The notes: generated by a model from the sequence alone, not told the origin. A stretch of DNA of 64,000 nt from CAZUXE01 sp964624585 (GCA_964624585.1 CAZUXE010000005.1:22808-86807), one strand, 5' to 3'. Shown: positions 42,448 through 52,622, counted from the first letter of the stretch. Numbers and translations: made by a program.

Positions 42448-44949
42448 TTACGTCAAAAGCTTACGTGCTGCTTCCCTAAGTTTGCGTATGTCTTCAACAG
42501 ATTGTTTAACGAATTTACTTTTTGCAAATTTCCTCTCCAGCCTATCCAAATCGTCCAATGCTTTCCGGGCATCTTCTTTTCTCTTAAAAGGATCATTATT
42601 ACCTCTTCTGTTGACTAATCCAAGGGCGCGAAAGTATAAAATCCGTGGAGTAAGACGTTCATTATTGGGATATGAGCGCAGAAATATATCGCTTCGGCGT
42701 ACTAATTCATCCCAATTTTTATCAAGAGCTTGTATGCGAACCAATTCAAAACTTACTTCTGGAAGGAGATAATTTACATCTGCCAGATGTCGCCATTCTA
42801 TAATGCGTTCCAGACGATCAATAGCTAAATCATAATCCGCAAGCTCTGTTTCCATCCTAGCCAGTTTCAAAAGCAGCTCTGGAAGATATACGCTTTGTGC
42901 ATTGATATCTTCAAGGGTTTGAACTAAACCTATAAGATGATCGGTTTGATGAAGCAAGGTATCCTTTTCAGCCAAACGATAGTAGTAGGTTTCCAAAGCA
43001 AGGGTTGAACTTTGAGTTCGGCTCAATTTTTCCGCCATTTCGCGTGCCTGCTCCTCTTCTCCGCGCTCCATAGCGGCATCAAAGATAGTAAGGAGAATCT
43101 CACGGTAAAGGTCAACAAAACTAAAATGATGCAGCTTACCCTGCTCTATAAGACGTTCCAAAGTGGCTCCAGCCTGCTCTAAGGCTCCCATTTGCACCTG
43201 CGAACGCGCCAAGCGAGTCCAGGCATCACGAACAGCAGGTTCTGCAGGAAAATCATTCAGCAGGTCGTCATAAGCGCTGGCAGCCAAGCCCGGACGAGAG
43301 CTTTGTTCATAAGAACGCGCTTCGTAATACAAGCCTTGCATACGCATTTCTGGAACAGATGAGAAATTCAAGCCTGCGAACACTTCAGCAGCTGAATGAA
43401 AATCATGTTCACTGTACAAAAGCAGACCTTCAAGAAAAATTAATAACTGTGCATCCTTTGAACTGAGATTATCGCTTTTCAAAGAGCTAAGTATCGGCTT
43501 AACTTCACTTAGCTGCCTTGCCCCCAAATAACTCCACGCAAGACCAAACTTTCCCTTCTGACGTAAATCATCATATCTGCTTTTTGAACAATATTTATAG
43601 AATGGGCGCGCAAGTTGCGCATATCGTCCGCCTGAGTAATAGTAGGCATCGGCAAGGGCCAAATGAGAAGCGGTTATAAAGTAGTTTTCAGATATATCAT
43701 TTAGATTTTGCGCATTGCTTTTAACAAAATCGGATAAACCAAGTGTTAATTGATAGTTTCCCGCTTCGTTTTCGATGGATGAATAAAGAAATATTACCAA
43801 ATAATCAAATGCGGCAGGAGATGAAGTATTAAGTCCATGCATTATATCTTCCAGTAAAGGCAAGGCGCGATTGTTATTACCTTTGCGTAGATAATTAACT
43901 ATTCTTAATACTTTATATAGTGCCGCAGCTTGTTTTTTTGCAAAATAGGACTCCGTTATCTGATTATATTTACCATCAGACATTATCCATTGAGAATAAA
44001 GGTCATAGGATGAGTTTGACTGCGCTTTTTTGAACCAAGCCTTGGCTTCCATACTTCTACCTTGCATCCATTCTTTACGCCCACGAATAAGCGCAAGGGA
44101 AGGCTGAGGAAGCATCCACTGGAAATTAAAAGTATCGGGTACGGCCAAATGCGCCTTACGATAGTTTCCTCTATGTAGGTAAGCCTTAGCAATATCATAA
44201 CGAATTAAGGCTTGATAGAAGGAGGGGGTATTATAGATATTTTTAAGAGAATCTTCCGCTTCGCTATAACGTCCATAATTGAGAAGGTTATGAGCTTGGA
44301 GATATTGCTTGGCATCGCTCTTTGGCAGGGGAAATTTTTGTGAATCCAGGTGATATTTTAATTCTGCAGCATATGCTGCTTCTTGAGGGATGAAACGCAA
44401 AGCAGCCTGCTCATCACGTTGAAGCAATAAGTAATAGATTAGCGAATCTTTTGTAGAAAACTTTTTGCCATCCCAATAGCTTAAAAGAGCGTCCACTTTA
44501 TCCAAATTAACCCCTGCAGAGGCCTCCTTATCGGCCTTGAGGGTTTTAAGCGACTCCCGCGCTCCTTTAAGATTATTGCCTAACCAATCACCAATAATGC
44601 GATAAAAAAGAATCTGGCGGCGAATATCAGCTGAAGGATAAAGATCAAGCTGAGTGGCCAAGGTCTTCATAGCCATATCCACTCTCAACTCCTCAAGATA
44701 TTTATACGAATTCAGCAGTGAGGGGTTGAGAGGCGGCCCGCCAAGGTGGCTTGTAAGAATAGTTGCATCAATACAAGGCTCTAGCTCATCGTCAAGATTA
44801 TAAGCAGCCAAATTAAACAAATACTCATCTGTTACCCAGTTAGGCATTTGAAACGTAAATTTCGGCTTACGACTTAATATCTCCGAAGCCTCCACTGTCA
44901 TTGTCCCCAAACCATTTTGCCCCACTAGAAACAATATCAAACTTAACAT
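42448..44949 (-). CDS. Large exported TPR-repeat protein
   Basis: 833 residues. Short hydrophobic N-terminus (MLSLILFLVGQNGLG) suggests export. Almost all the rest is helical tetratricopeptide-like repeats, e.g. YLHRGNYRKAHLAVPDTFNF, YYEARSYEQSSRPGLAASAYDDLLNDFPAEP, LARMETELADYDLAIDRLERII. Protein-protein scaffold in the periplasm or on the outer membrane. GAGGAG precedes the ATG and it has its own promoter. It sits between the exb operon and two other TPR genes. Confidence 0.75.
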   Translation of the reverse strand: MLSLILFLVGQNGLGTMTVEASEILSRKPKFTFQMPNWVTDEYLFNLAAYNLDDELEPCIDATILTSHLGGPPLNPSLLNSYKYLEELRVDMAMKTLATQLDLYPSADIRRQILFYRIIGDWLGNNLKGARESLKTLKADKEASAGVNLDKVDALLSYWDGKKFSTKDSLIYYLLLQRDEQAALRFIPQEAAYAAELKYHLDSQKFPLPKSDAKQYLQAHNLLNYGRYSEAEDSLKNIYNTPSFYQALIRYDIAKAYLHRGNYRKAHLAVPDTFNFQWMLPQPSLALIRGRKEWMQGRSMEAKAWFKKAQSNSSYDLYSQWIMSDGKYNQITESYFAKKQAAALYKVLRIVNYLRKGNNNRALPLLEDIMHGLNTSSPAAFDYLVIFLYSSIENEAGNYQLTLGLSDFVKSNAQNLNDISENYFITASHLALADAYYYSGGRYAQLARPFYKYCSKSRYDDLRQKGKFGLAWSYLGARQLSEVKPILSSLKSDNLSSKDAQLLIFLEGLLLYSEHDFHSAAEVFAGLNFSSVPEMRMQGLYYEARSYEQSSRPGLAASAYDDLLNDFPAEPAVRDAWTRLARSQVQMGALEQAGATLERLIEQGKLHHFSFVDLYREILLTIFDAAMERGEEEQAREMAEKLSRTQSSTLALETYYYRLAEKDTLLHQTDHLIGLVQTLEDINAQSVYLPELLLKLARMETELADYDLAIDRLERIIEWRHLADVNYLLPEVSFELVRIQALDKNWDELVRRSDIFLRSYPNNERLTPRILYFRALGLVNRRGNNDPFKRKEDARKALDDLDRLERKFAKSKFVKQSVEDIRKLREAARKLLT

Positions 44950-44982
44950 AAATTCCTACTCCTCAATTTAAGCATCTGCAAT

Positions 44983-45010
44983 ATTATAGCTTAAGAACAG
45001 CTCAATTCAA
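44983..45010 (-). promoter_or_regulatory. Promoter of the 833-residue TPR gene
   Basis: TTGAAT (45010-45005), 16-bp spacer, TATAAT (44988-44983). Confidence 0.65.
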
Positions 45011-45147
45011 CTTTTTTTAGGCGCGATTGCTAACTTACAGAAAAGTTCAATGTCAACTAAACTGAGAATCATAGTACGCCTTTAGTTATGATGGGCTAAA
45101 AATTAGATATCTGCTTAATTTTCAACTGAGATGCTGCAAAAGAGAAC

Positions 45148-46776
45148 TTACTGAATTCGCATTCGACAATATGAAAGTACCTGTTCGACACGTTCTCTAT
45201 ACGAATCGTCTGCAGATACCGACTTCATGTAGTACTCAAGAAAGGGAATCGCCTCTTTATAAAGCTTGTTGGCTTCAGTTGTCTTGTTATTCTTCTCAAG
45301 ATCATCAGCTCTAGCGGCGTATCCAAATCCCAAAGCTAAATTAAGCATAAGGTCATCTTCTACAGAATACTTTGCGAGAAAATTTTTGCCTTCTTCAACC
45401 AGTTTTGCCCATTTTTTTTGCGAGAAAAAAGCATACAGGCGCAAACGCTTAGCTTGTTTAATTATATCTTCACTTGCCTGTCCGCCTGAAGCTGTCGCAG
45501 CCCACTTTAGCGTTTTATCATAATTTTTTTCGTCATAATATCTCTGAGCCAAATCAACTTGAAAGGTGGGTAAATCGTGGGATGTGGGTAAATCAACGGC
45601 AAAATTCTTAAGGAGACATTCCAAACTATCCATACTAACCGGATTATCGTACATATCTTCGGAAACAAGACGTGTATATGCCTGTTCAAGACCGGTATTC
45701 GCTACTGCTGAACCCCACCCTTCACGAATACTTCTCCAACTGCTAATAGCCTCACCTAAACGTCCTGCATTAAAATAAGCCTGTGATAGGTTGGAACGTA
45801 TTTCAAAAAGGCTACTGGAATCTTTGACTAAGGCAATAGACTTGTTAAACCACGATATTGCCGTACTGTAATCGGCTGCCAAAAAACTCAGCCAACCTAC
45901 CAGATAAGTAGCACTTCCCGCCTTAGGGTGATTGGGATAATCTTCGGCTACCCTACGAAAATATGATGCCGCGGTTTTAGGATCACCTAACCTATCGTAA
46001 GCAAGACCCTTAAAATAAAGATTATTAGGAACTAACGATTTTGACAAAGGACTCCAAATACCCTCTACCATAATGTTCCTATAACCTGTTTCGTCAAGAA
46101 ATAATTGAATAGCGTCTTGATATCGCCCATCATTAAAATCATTAATTGCCCTTCCGTAAAGCGCTACTACCAAACCTTCAGGAGTGGGCGGACGAAGCCT
46201 TTCCTTAAATTCAACACGAGCTTCAGCATAACGTCCAAGATGCGTTAGACACCACGCTAAGCCCTGATGCGCCGATGAATAGATTTCGGATGAAGCGTAA
46301 TTATTCATAAGTTGACGATAACGAGCCAAGGCCTCCTGATACTCTGCCTGATAATAGTAAGCTTCAGCAATAGCAAAAAGGATATGGGGACGGTACACGG
46401 GATGCCCTTCGGGATATTTTTTCACATAGGCCTGCGCCTCGTTCAATAAAACTGCATAATTGCCTTTTTTATATAAATCGACAATTATCGCGTTTTGGAT
46501 TACATCCCGTTCTACTGAAAGATTTGGAGAATTAATTATATCGGCAAGTGCAGCCTGTTGTTCAGGGGTAAAACCACCGGTAGTATCGTATGGATTAACG
46601 TCAAGAAGTACGTGCGGCTTCTGTTCCCGTATAACTCCCTTATACTCCTCTGTAATGGTTATCCGCGTTTCCCCCGCCAAAACCGAGGGAAACGCGGCAA
46701 TCAAAAAGATTATAAATGCTATCCCGAAAGACAGCACAGACCCTAAAGAAAGAGCTATCCTATCTCTTTCTTGCAT
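45148..46776 (-). CDS. Exported TPR-repeat protein
   Basis: 542 residues. N-terminal hydrophobic helix (about 10-32) ends SVLAGET: a signal peptide or anchor. TPR units follow, e.g. AYYYQAEYQEALARYRQLMNNY, GLAWCLTHLGRYAEARVEFKER, LAYDRLGDPKTAASYFRRVAEDYPNHPKAGSA; the BamD/YbgF style of repeats suggests an envelope complex. It overlaps the upstream 897-residue TPR gene by 22 nt and is the last gene of its operon. Confidence 0.78.
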   Translation of the reverse strand: MQERDRIALSLGSVLSFGIAFIIFLIAAFPSVLAGETRITITEEYKGVIREQKPHVLLDVNPYDTTGGFTPEQQAALADIINSPNLSVERDVIQNAIIVDLYKKGNYAVLLNEAQAYVKKYPEGHPVYRPHILFAIAEAYYYQAEYQEALARYRQLMNNYASSEIYSSAHQGLAWCLTHLGRYAEARVEFKERLRPPTPEGLVVALYGRAINDFNDGRYQDAIQLFLDETGYRNIMVEGIWSPLSKSLVPNNLYFKGLAYDRLGDPKTAASYFRRVAEDYPNHPKAGSATYLVGWLSFLAADYSTAISWFNKSIALVKDSSSLFEIRSNLSQAYFNAGRLGEAISSWRSIREGWGSAVANTGLEQAYTRLVSEDMYDNPVSMDSLECLLKNFAVDLPTSHDLPTFQVDLAQRYYDEKNYDKTLKWAATASGGQASEDIIKQAKRLRLYAFFSQKKWAKLVEEGKNFLAKYSVEDDLMLNLALGFGYAARADDLEKNNKTTEANKLYKEAIPFLEYYMKSVSADDSYRERVEQVLSYCRMRIQ

Positions 46777-49448
46777 CTACTAATAAACCTATCTATTAAG
46801 CTAGACTGAGCTTTATAGAAATCTGTATCCGCATATTGGCTCTTTATTTTCTCAAAACTGCCAAGCGCTTTGCGGAAATATCCTCTTCGTTCCTGAGGTG
46901 ACAATGATTTATCTTCGCCTAATCCAAAGTAAGCTAAAGCAAGGAAGTAATTTACGTTAGGAGCAAGCTGAGGTCTGGCGTTATCACCTGTCTCATAATA
47001 CCTTAACCATGAACTCATTTGAGTAACTACGTCCTTATACGCTTCCTGTTGATGATAAACTAGAGCTAATTGATAGGTAATTTCAGGCAGTATATCGCGT
47101 ATAGCATTAACATCCGGCCAATTCTTCAACTGAACCAAAACTTCCTTAGACTCAGTGTAGCTCTTCTGTTGATATAGGAGATAACCAAGGTTGTACATGA
47201 GGTCAGGCAGATATTGACTCTTATTATTCCATGAACGTATCTTTTCTATTTTGTCTTTCAAATCAGCAATATCAACAACACTAGTATCGCGTAAACCTTG
47301 AACATAATAAATCTGCTCAATCGGATCTGTGGTTCTAAGTTCGCTTACAATCAATTTAGCGTAATTTTCAGCGGTAGCCTCGTCGCCTGTCCCCTGATAA
47401 TAATCAAGCAAGGCGGCCAATCCATACCCATAAGGATCCTTATATATTCTGGGATTCCGGGTCATCTTAGATTTAACCTGCTCAACCGCTGCTTCTGCTG
47501 ATGTAACATCTTGAGCGCGAATGTAAAACTCAATAATCTTCCGCCAGGCTTCACCTGCTTTAGGCCTAGAGGAATAGTCGTCGGCAATATGCTGATATGT
47601 AGCAAGAGCGTCACCGTAGGCACCAAGCTGTTCAAGACATTTTCCGCGCCAGAATAAGCTTTTGTCAATCAAACTGTCGGCTATTTCATTATAGCGAATT
47701 CGTTCATCCTCAGCATCACGCGATGTAGCAACAGACATAACCGATTTGTAGTCATCTTCTGAGAAGAACCAGGTTCCAGCATTAGTATAGTCACCTTTAT
47801 AATAAAAAGACAAGGCCTTACCATAGGCGGCAAGAACCAAGGCGTCTTTCTTAAAGGTATTCTCAAATATGTTGCTAAAATCAGCCAGAGCCTCGTCAAA
47901 ACGTGAAGCTTCAAGTTTATACCAAGCCAGGGACACCTTTGCCAAAGTAGCAACATAGGCATAAGGATATTTGTCTACAATATTTTGGTACTTCTCTTGA
48001 GCCTCTTCGCGTCTTTTCAAGTTAGCTGTCGTAACATCGCCTTTGGGTCTATAGGCTGAGTAATAGGTGGCGTCAGCTGCATTATAGAGAAGATAGGCTC
48101 TCCAGTCACCACCGTATTTCAAGGCAACCGAGTCACGCTTTCCAAACTGGGTCAAGTACATCTGAGGTTTTGCTAAAGCGGCGTTATAACTTTGCCTGTT
48201 ATTCTGCCTGTTCAAGGAAAGCATTTCCATTGTGAGCGCACCTTCATAAATAAGAAGTTCCTCTTCTGTAGCAGAGGTAGGTGAAGGCAAATCGAGTGTA
48301 ACCCTTTGATAGAAATTGAGCGCTTCACGGTAATTGTTTTCATCAAACTGAATATTACCTTGAACGAAATCAGAAAGATTTTCCATCATTCTCTGATCGC
48401 GACCGCTGAGGGCAATACCGCCTAAGCGTTTCGCTTCACGATTAGCCGTTGCCCACGATAAATCATCGCCTTTCTTCTTATATTCCATGCGAGCAATGTC
48501 GTAGAGCTTGTATGTAGTGTAGAAATCCACCATTGAGTTGGGCGCAACAATGCGGGCCTGCTCAAAAGAAAACATAGCACTGTCGGGAAGATCAAGTTTT
48601 CGGTAAGCTTCACCTCGCATAAAATAAGCATGTGCCGACAACACATAGCCACTCTTATTGGGATCTGTCAATTTTCCAAGCTGGTCAATAGCGTAACGGT
48701 ATTGACCTTCATGGTAATAGGTACAAGCAAGATAATACTCTGCGAAAGGACGCAAGGTTGTTTGAGGATACTGCAGTAGAAAATCGTGGAATACATTCTT
48801 AGATGTGGCATAATCTTGATTAAAAAACTGCATTTCCGCGCGGGAAAAATCCACCAGTTCTTCAAGATTAACATCTTCTGAAAGTTCAGTCAGTAGAGAA
48901 AGAATATCGCTAAAAAAGGCGGGGTCTTTCGAATTTATTAAACTACGAGCAAGGAAGAGCTTATCTACCGGATATTCCTTTTCTTGAAGATGATCAAACG
49001 CTTTTTTATAGTCGGCGCGAATTAAGTAATCGGCTATTCCTTGTCCGCCTAAGCTTTGGGCTTCATCAAGCAAACGCCCAGCACGTTGATTGTCACCTAT
49101 TTGAAAGTAACAAAGGCCTAGCGAAAACTTAACCTGAGGTTCCAGGTAGAGATAACGTGAATCTGAAGGTATATCTTTATTTAATACCTCTTCAAGAAGA
49201 GAAATAGAGGTCTCAAAACGTCCAAGATTAAAAGCGCATTGTGCGGTACGATACTTAATTTCGGCGGCAAACCCGCGGGATGCGGATTGCCTGACCATCT
49301 TACTGTAGATATTGTAAGCCTGTTTGTAATTCTTCTGGCTTAATAAACGCTCCGCCTGCTCAAAATCAGCCGTGAACTTGTCACTACCTTGAGCAAAGCT
49401 AGCCCCGGCAATGACTAATATTGCAGCTAGGGCAAATATTTTCTTCAT
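46755..49448 (-). CDS. Very large exported TPR-repeat protein
   Basis: 897 residues. Signal peptide MKKIFALAAILVIAGASFAQ, then more than ten TPR-like units (e.g. FEQAERLLSQKNYKQAYNIYSKMVRQ, YYLACTYYHEGQYRYAIDQLGKL, GKALSFYYKGDYTNAGTWFF, LGAYGDALATYQHIADDYSSRP). AGGAGA precedes the ATG. It starts 3 nt after the barrel-FlgD gene. Likely a periplasmic scaffold; large TPR proteins also accompany ExbB/ExbD-type motors in myxobacterial gliding machines. Confidence 0.8.
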   Translation of the reverse strand: MKKIFALAAILVIAGASFAQGSDKFTADFEQAERLLSQKNYKQAYNIYSKMVRQSASRGFAAEIKYRTAQCAFNLGRFETSISLLEEVLNKDIPSDSRYLYLEPQVKFSLGLCYFQIGDNQRAGRLLDEAQSLGGQGIADYLIRADYKKAFDHLQEKEYPVDKLFLARSLINSKDPAFFSDILSLLTELSEDVNLEELVDFSRAEMQFFNQDYATSKNVFHDFLLQYPQTTLRPFAEYYLACTYYHEGQYRYAIDQLGKLTDPNKSGYVLSAHAYFMRGEAYRKLDLPDSAMFSFEQARIVAPNSMVDFYTTYKLYDIARMEYKKKGDDLSWATANREAKRLGGIALSGRDQRMMENLSDFVQGNIQFDENNYREALNFYQRVTLDLPSPTSATEEELLIYEGALTMEMLSLNRQNNRQSYNAALAKPQMYLTQFGKRDSVALKYGGDWRAYLLYNAADATYYSAYRPKGDVTTANLKRREEAQEKYQNIVDKYPYAYVATLAKVSLAWYKLEASRFDEALADFSNIFENTFKKDALVLAAYGKALSFYYKGDYTNAGTWFFSEDDYKSVMSVATSRDAEDERIRYNEIADSLIDKSLFWRGKCLEQLGAYGDALATYQHIADDYSSRPKAGEAWRKIIEFYIRAQDVTSAEAAVEQVKSKMTRNPRIYKDPYGYGLAALLDYYQGTGDEATAENYAKLIVSELRTTDPIEQIYYVQGLRDTSVVDIADLKDKIEKIRSWNNKSQYLPDLMYNLGYLLYQQKSYTESKEVLVQLKNWPDVNAIRDILPEITYQLALVYHQQEAYKDVVTQMSSWLRYYETGDNARPQLAPNVNYFLALAYFGLGEDKSLSPQERRGYFRKALGSFEKIKSQYADTDFYKAQSSLIDRFISRCKKEIG

Positions 49449-49451
49449 AGA

Positions 49452-50786
49452 CTATCTCCTAATGCCTTTCCACTCAACTTTCACCAGCATTCCGTCGTAG
49501 GTAATTTGATCACCTAGATTGTCAATGAGAGATACGTCATAGTAATAAGTTCCGTCATCAACCTGACCGCCGCGAATATTGTTCACGCCATTCCAGGTAA
49601 ATTTGGCAGGTAATTCGTCGATTTCACCGTACACGTCACGAGATTGACGATACACTACGTTGCCACCGGCATCCTTTATTTCAAAAACCCAACGCTTAGT
49701 GCGCCCCTTAAACTGGGATGCGCCATGCACTGTGATTTCTGCATAATCGGCAGGAGAATTGAGCGCCGCAGGACGGGACTCAAGCCAAATACCGGCAACG
49801 TTTCTTAAGTCAAGGTTGAGTGATAGTTTATGAACCGGCTGGAGCATAAACTCGCTTCCGTAATGCAACATAATGGCATAATCAATCTCAAGCCCAAAAT
49901 TGCGAGCAAGCTCGGTGCTGATTCCCAGCCCACCTGTAAAATAATTGTGATTGACACCAAAACGAAGACCTAATAGTTTTGCCGGATAAAGCTCCAGACC
50001 GGCATACCATCCAAGGACTTTATCTTCATTAAGGGTATAGGAAACATCACCTGCAATGTTCAACCTGTTATCCAGAAAACGTCCGGCAAGACCGGCACGC
50101 AAGATACGGGGATTCGCAGGTTCCATGTTACTGTCGGAATACTTCATGGTGGTACCAAGAAGATTCTTAGCGGCTACACCAATGGTTATCATATCATAAG
50201 GAAGAGAAGCCTTGGTACCTTCATAAGAATGGCTCTTGGAAAGGAATAAGCCGAGAGGATAGAACATAAAACCCAAATCGGCATCAAAACCAATGGCCTG
50301 CTCATCACTAAGTTGACTGAACATCAGCTTGGGAGCTACACCAAATCCAAATGCCCCGAACTTCTTCGCGTAACTGATAAGTACGCTTGAGTTACTCATG
50401 GATTCCTTTAATTCTATGGGATTACCGCTAGCGTCAATCCCCTCTTCCAATCCACCAAACGCTCCTACATATGAGAACCCGAAAGTTCCATAGGTAGCCC
50501 AAGGCATATTGAAAGTTAAAACGCTTTGAAAGGTTTTTCCATATAGAGAACCACCGAACAAACTTAGTTTAGCCGAGTGAATTTGACCAAGTCCGGCAGG
50601 GTTATAAAGAACCGCTTCACCCTGATTGGCCAAAGCTGCATTAGCCTGTCCCATTCCAAGAGAACGAGCGCTACCACCAGCCTCAAACAACATGGCGCCT
50701 TGGCCGCCTATCCCTTTCTCTACCGGCTGAGCGAGAATAACGCTTACAGCCAGCAACAAAGTAACAAATAAATATTTCGCTTTCAT
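49452..50786 (-). CDS. PorV/UPF0164-like barrel with C-terminal FlgD-like domain
   Basis: 444 residues from ATG 50786 (AGGAGG 5 nt upstream; ATG 50789 is too close). Signal peptide about 1-20. Family start GGQGAMLFEAGGSARSLGMGQANAALANQGEAVLYNPAGLGQ, followed by a barrel to about 330. The last ~100 residues form a FlgD-like Ig unit (RWVFEIKDAGGNVVYRQSRD ... FTWNGVNNIRGGQVDDGTYYYDVSLID) usually seen as a separate module or sorting domain. Combining both is unusual. Confidence 0.75.
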   Translation of the reverse strand: MKAKYLFVTLLLAVSVILAQPVEKGIGGQGAMLFEAGGSARSLGMGQANAALANQGEAVLYNPAGLGQIHSAKLSLFGGSLYGKTFQSVLTFNMPWATYGTFGFSYVGAFGGLEEGIDASGNPIELKESMSNSSVLISYAKKFGAFGFGVAPKLMFSQLSDEQAIGFDADLGFMFYPLGLFLSKSHSYEGTKASLPYDMITIGVAAKNLLGTTMKYSDSNMEPANPRILRAGLAGRFLDNRLNIAGDVSYTLNEDKVLGWYAGLELYPAKLLGLRFGVNHNYFTGGLGISTELARNFGLEIDYAIMLHYGSEFMLQPVHKLSLNLDLRNVAGIWLESRPAALNSPADYAEITVHGASQFKGRTKRWVFEIKDAGGNVVYRQSRDVYGEIDELPAKFTWNGVNNIRGGQVDDGTYYYDVSLIDNLGDQITYDGMLVKVEWKGIRR

Positions 50787-50800
50787 CATAGCCTCCTGAC

Positions 50801-52465
50801 CTACCAAATCACCATGAAGTTTTTCTTAAGCGGGGTAGGAGAGCTACCGTCGCCCAAGGTAAGCTTTAGAACTGCCTGATACATTCCGCTAGCCACTCTG
50901 GTTCCGTTACTGTTGGTCTTGTTCCATTGAATAGTTTGCTGACCTGAACGAACCTCTTGACCGGAATCATAGGTAGCTTTATAAACCAGGTTTCCGTAAA
51001 CATCAGCTATAAGCAACACCACTTCAATAGCATCCCTGCCACCCTTTTCTTCAACCTTGTAGGTAAAGTTCATCGGAACATTACCGTGAGTTGAATACTT
51101 ATAGGGATTAGGGGCAATTAAAAGCTGAGTAAGCTCCTTTACGGTAAACGTAAGTGTTGTATCTTTAACCTTGGAAGGCACTTTCCTGTCGCCTGCATAA
51201 ATCTTAAGGACGTAGGAAGCCTCTTCGGAAGACGTAAGGTCAACACGAGCGGTACCGTCATCTATGGTGGTTACGCGAAGACTATCGTGTGATGTTGTGT
51301 CTTTGATAGGATCTTTCATAACCAAACTGGCAGCCTTGCCGCTCTTCAACACTATATCAACAGGAGTATTAGGAGCTGTCGTGGTTGTATCGCTATAGAC
51401 TGTAATAGTAAGCTTAGATGCCGCATTAACAGAACCGATTGAAGGCTCTATTTTATAACCAATTTTATATATGCCGCCGCTAACAGTAACTTTAGTTCCA
51501 TACTCACTCTGCAGGGTTCCATCTATGGTTTTTGCATATATTTCCTTACCGTTAGGATAGGCCTGAGGGAACTTCACAGATATCTTCGCTACCCCGTTCT
51601 TCATATCAACAGTATCGCTTAAAACATCTTCAGGACCGGCATTAATATATACTTTACCGTTATAGGTAGGAACTATATTCCAGGCATTGTCAACTGCGTA
51701 TACGGTTACCTCGTAACCCACACCAACAGCTGCGCTAACAGGATCACCTGTTTTTCCACCTTTGGCGGTTGCAGTCAAAGTATCGCCAGGTTCATGCGTC
51801 TGACCACTACAGACAACCAAAAGTTGACTTGCTGCACCAACCTTTACAGTAACTTCGGCAGTATCATTTACGTAAGAACCGCCTGACATTACCACCTTGT
51901 GGTTATAAGAACCAGATGAGCCTTCAACGCGACGAAGTTCAACGGTATTACCTGAAATACGGGCAAATTTATCGGTAGCAGTTACAGTATAACCAGAAGG
52001 ATTACTGTTAGTAACATTATACCACTTGTCGCATTCATTCACAGTATAGGCTTCAGATGAACCCGCCGTTACAGAGCCTGTCCCTGTTTTACCTTTTTGC
52101 GTGCCAGGAACTGCGGTCTGTCCCGGAGCAACAAGCTGCCATCTGTTAGGATCGCCTATTGCAACATCGAAAGACACTGAAGTGCCATTCTCCACACCTT
52201 TACTGGCATAGAGAACAAAACCGGTTCCAGGATGCGTAATCTCTATTTGGCCGTTAAAGCCATTATTAACATTAGTCGGATACACCCATGATTCTGTTCC
52301 GGTAGCTGTTTTTACAAAGAGATCTACATTATTAGAACTCTGTGCAGTAATTTGACACTTTACCGCAACACCAACCTTTTGAGGTGGATTATCAGGGAAA
52401 GTAATGGTAATGGCTGCGCTAGCGGCCACTGCGAAAAGGAGTGTAAGAAGAAGGGTTTTCTTCAT
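50801..52465 (-). CDS. Exported Ig-like repeat protein with FlgD-like C-terminal domain
   Basis: 554 residues from ATG 52465 (GGAGGG upstream; the frame extends to 52507 but that would bury the signal). Signal peptide MKKTLLLTLLFAVAASA, then Thr/Ser/Val-rich invasin/Big-like Ig domains (VKVGAASQLLVVCSGQTHEPGD; KISVKFPQAYPNGKEIYAK), and a C-terminal FlgD-like domain (IAPNPYKYSTHGNVPMNFTY ... NSNGTRVASGMYQAVLKL). Surface or secreted structural protein. It lies downstream of tRNA-Phe with no promoter between, and heads the barrel-TPR-TPR set. Confidence 0.75.
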   Translation of the reverse strand: MKKTLLLTLLFAVAASAAITITFPDNPPQKVGVAVKCQITAQSSNNVDLFVKTATGTESWVYPTNVNNGFNGQIEITHPGTGFVLYASKGVENGTSVSFDVAIGDPNRWQLVAPGQTAVPGTQKGKTGTGSVTAGSSEAYTVNECDKWYNVTNSNPSGYTVTATDKFARISGNTVELRRVEGSSGSYNHKVVMSGGSYVNDTAEVTVKVGAASQLLVVCSGQTHEPGDTLTATAKGGKTGDPVSAAVGVGYEVTVYAVDNAWNIVPTYNGKVYINAGPEDVLSDTVDMKNGVAKISVKFPQAYPNGKEIYAKTIDGTLQSEYGTKVTVSGGIYKIGYKIEPSIGSVNAASKLTITVYSDTTTTAPNTPVDIVLKSGKAASLVMKDPIKDTTSHDSLRVTTIDDGTARVDLTSSEEASYVLKIYAGDRKVPSKVKDTTLTFTVKELTQLLIAPNPYKYSTHGNVPMNFTYKVEEKGGRDAIEVVLLIADVYGNLVYKATYDSGQEVRSGQQTIQWNKTNSNGTRVASGMYQAVLKLTLGDGSSPTPLKKNFMVIW

Positions 52466-52537
52466 TATTCCCTCCTTAAGGGCTAGATTTGTTTGACATT
52501 TTTTCATAACTCTTTATTTTTTTTGTTTCTTTCGGCA

Positions 52538-52610
52538 TGCCGAGGCGCAGAATTGAACTGCGGACACCGGATTTTTCAGACCCGTGCTCTACCAACTGAG
52601 CTACCTCGGC
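52538..52610 (-). tRNA. tRNA-Phe (GAA)
   Basis: 73 nt. Acceptor GCCGAGG/CCTCGGC, anticodon stem-loop CGGGT-CTGAAAA-ATCCG (anticodon GAA), T-loop GTTCAATTC, discriminator A, no encoded CCA. Likely co-transcribed with the Ig-like protein gene 73 nt downstream. Confidence 0.95.
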
Positions 52611-52622
52611 TTATAATTACAT

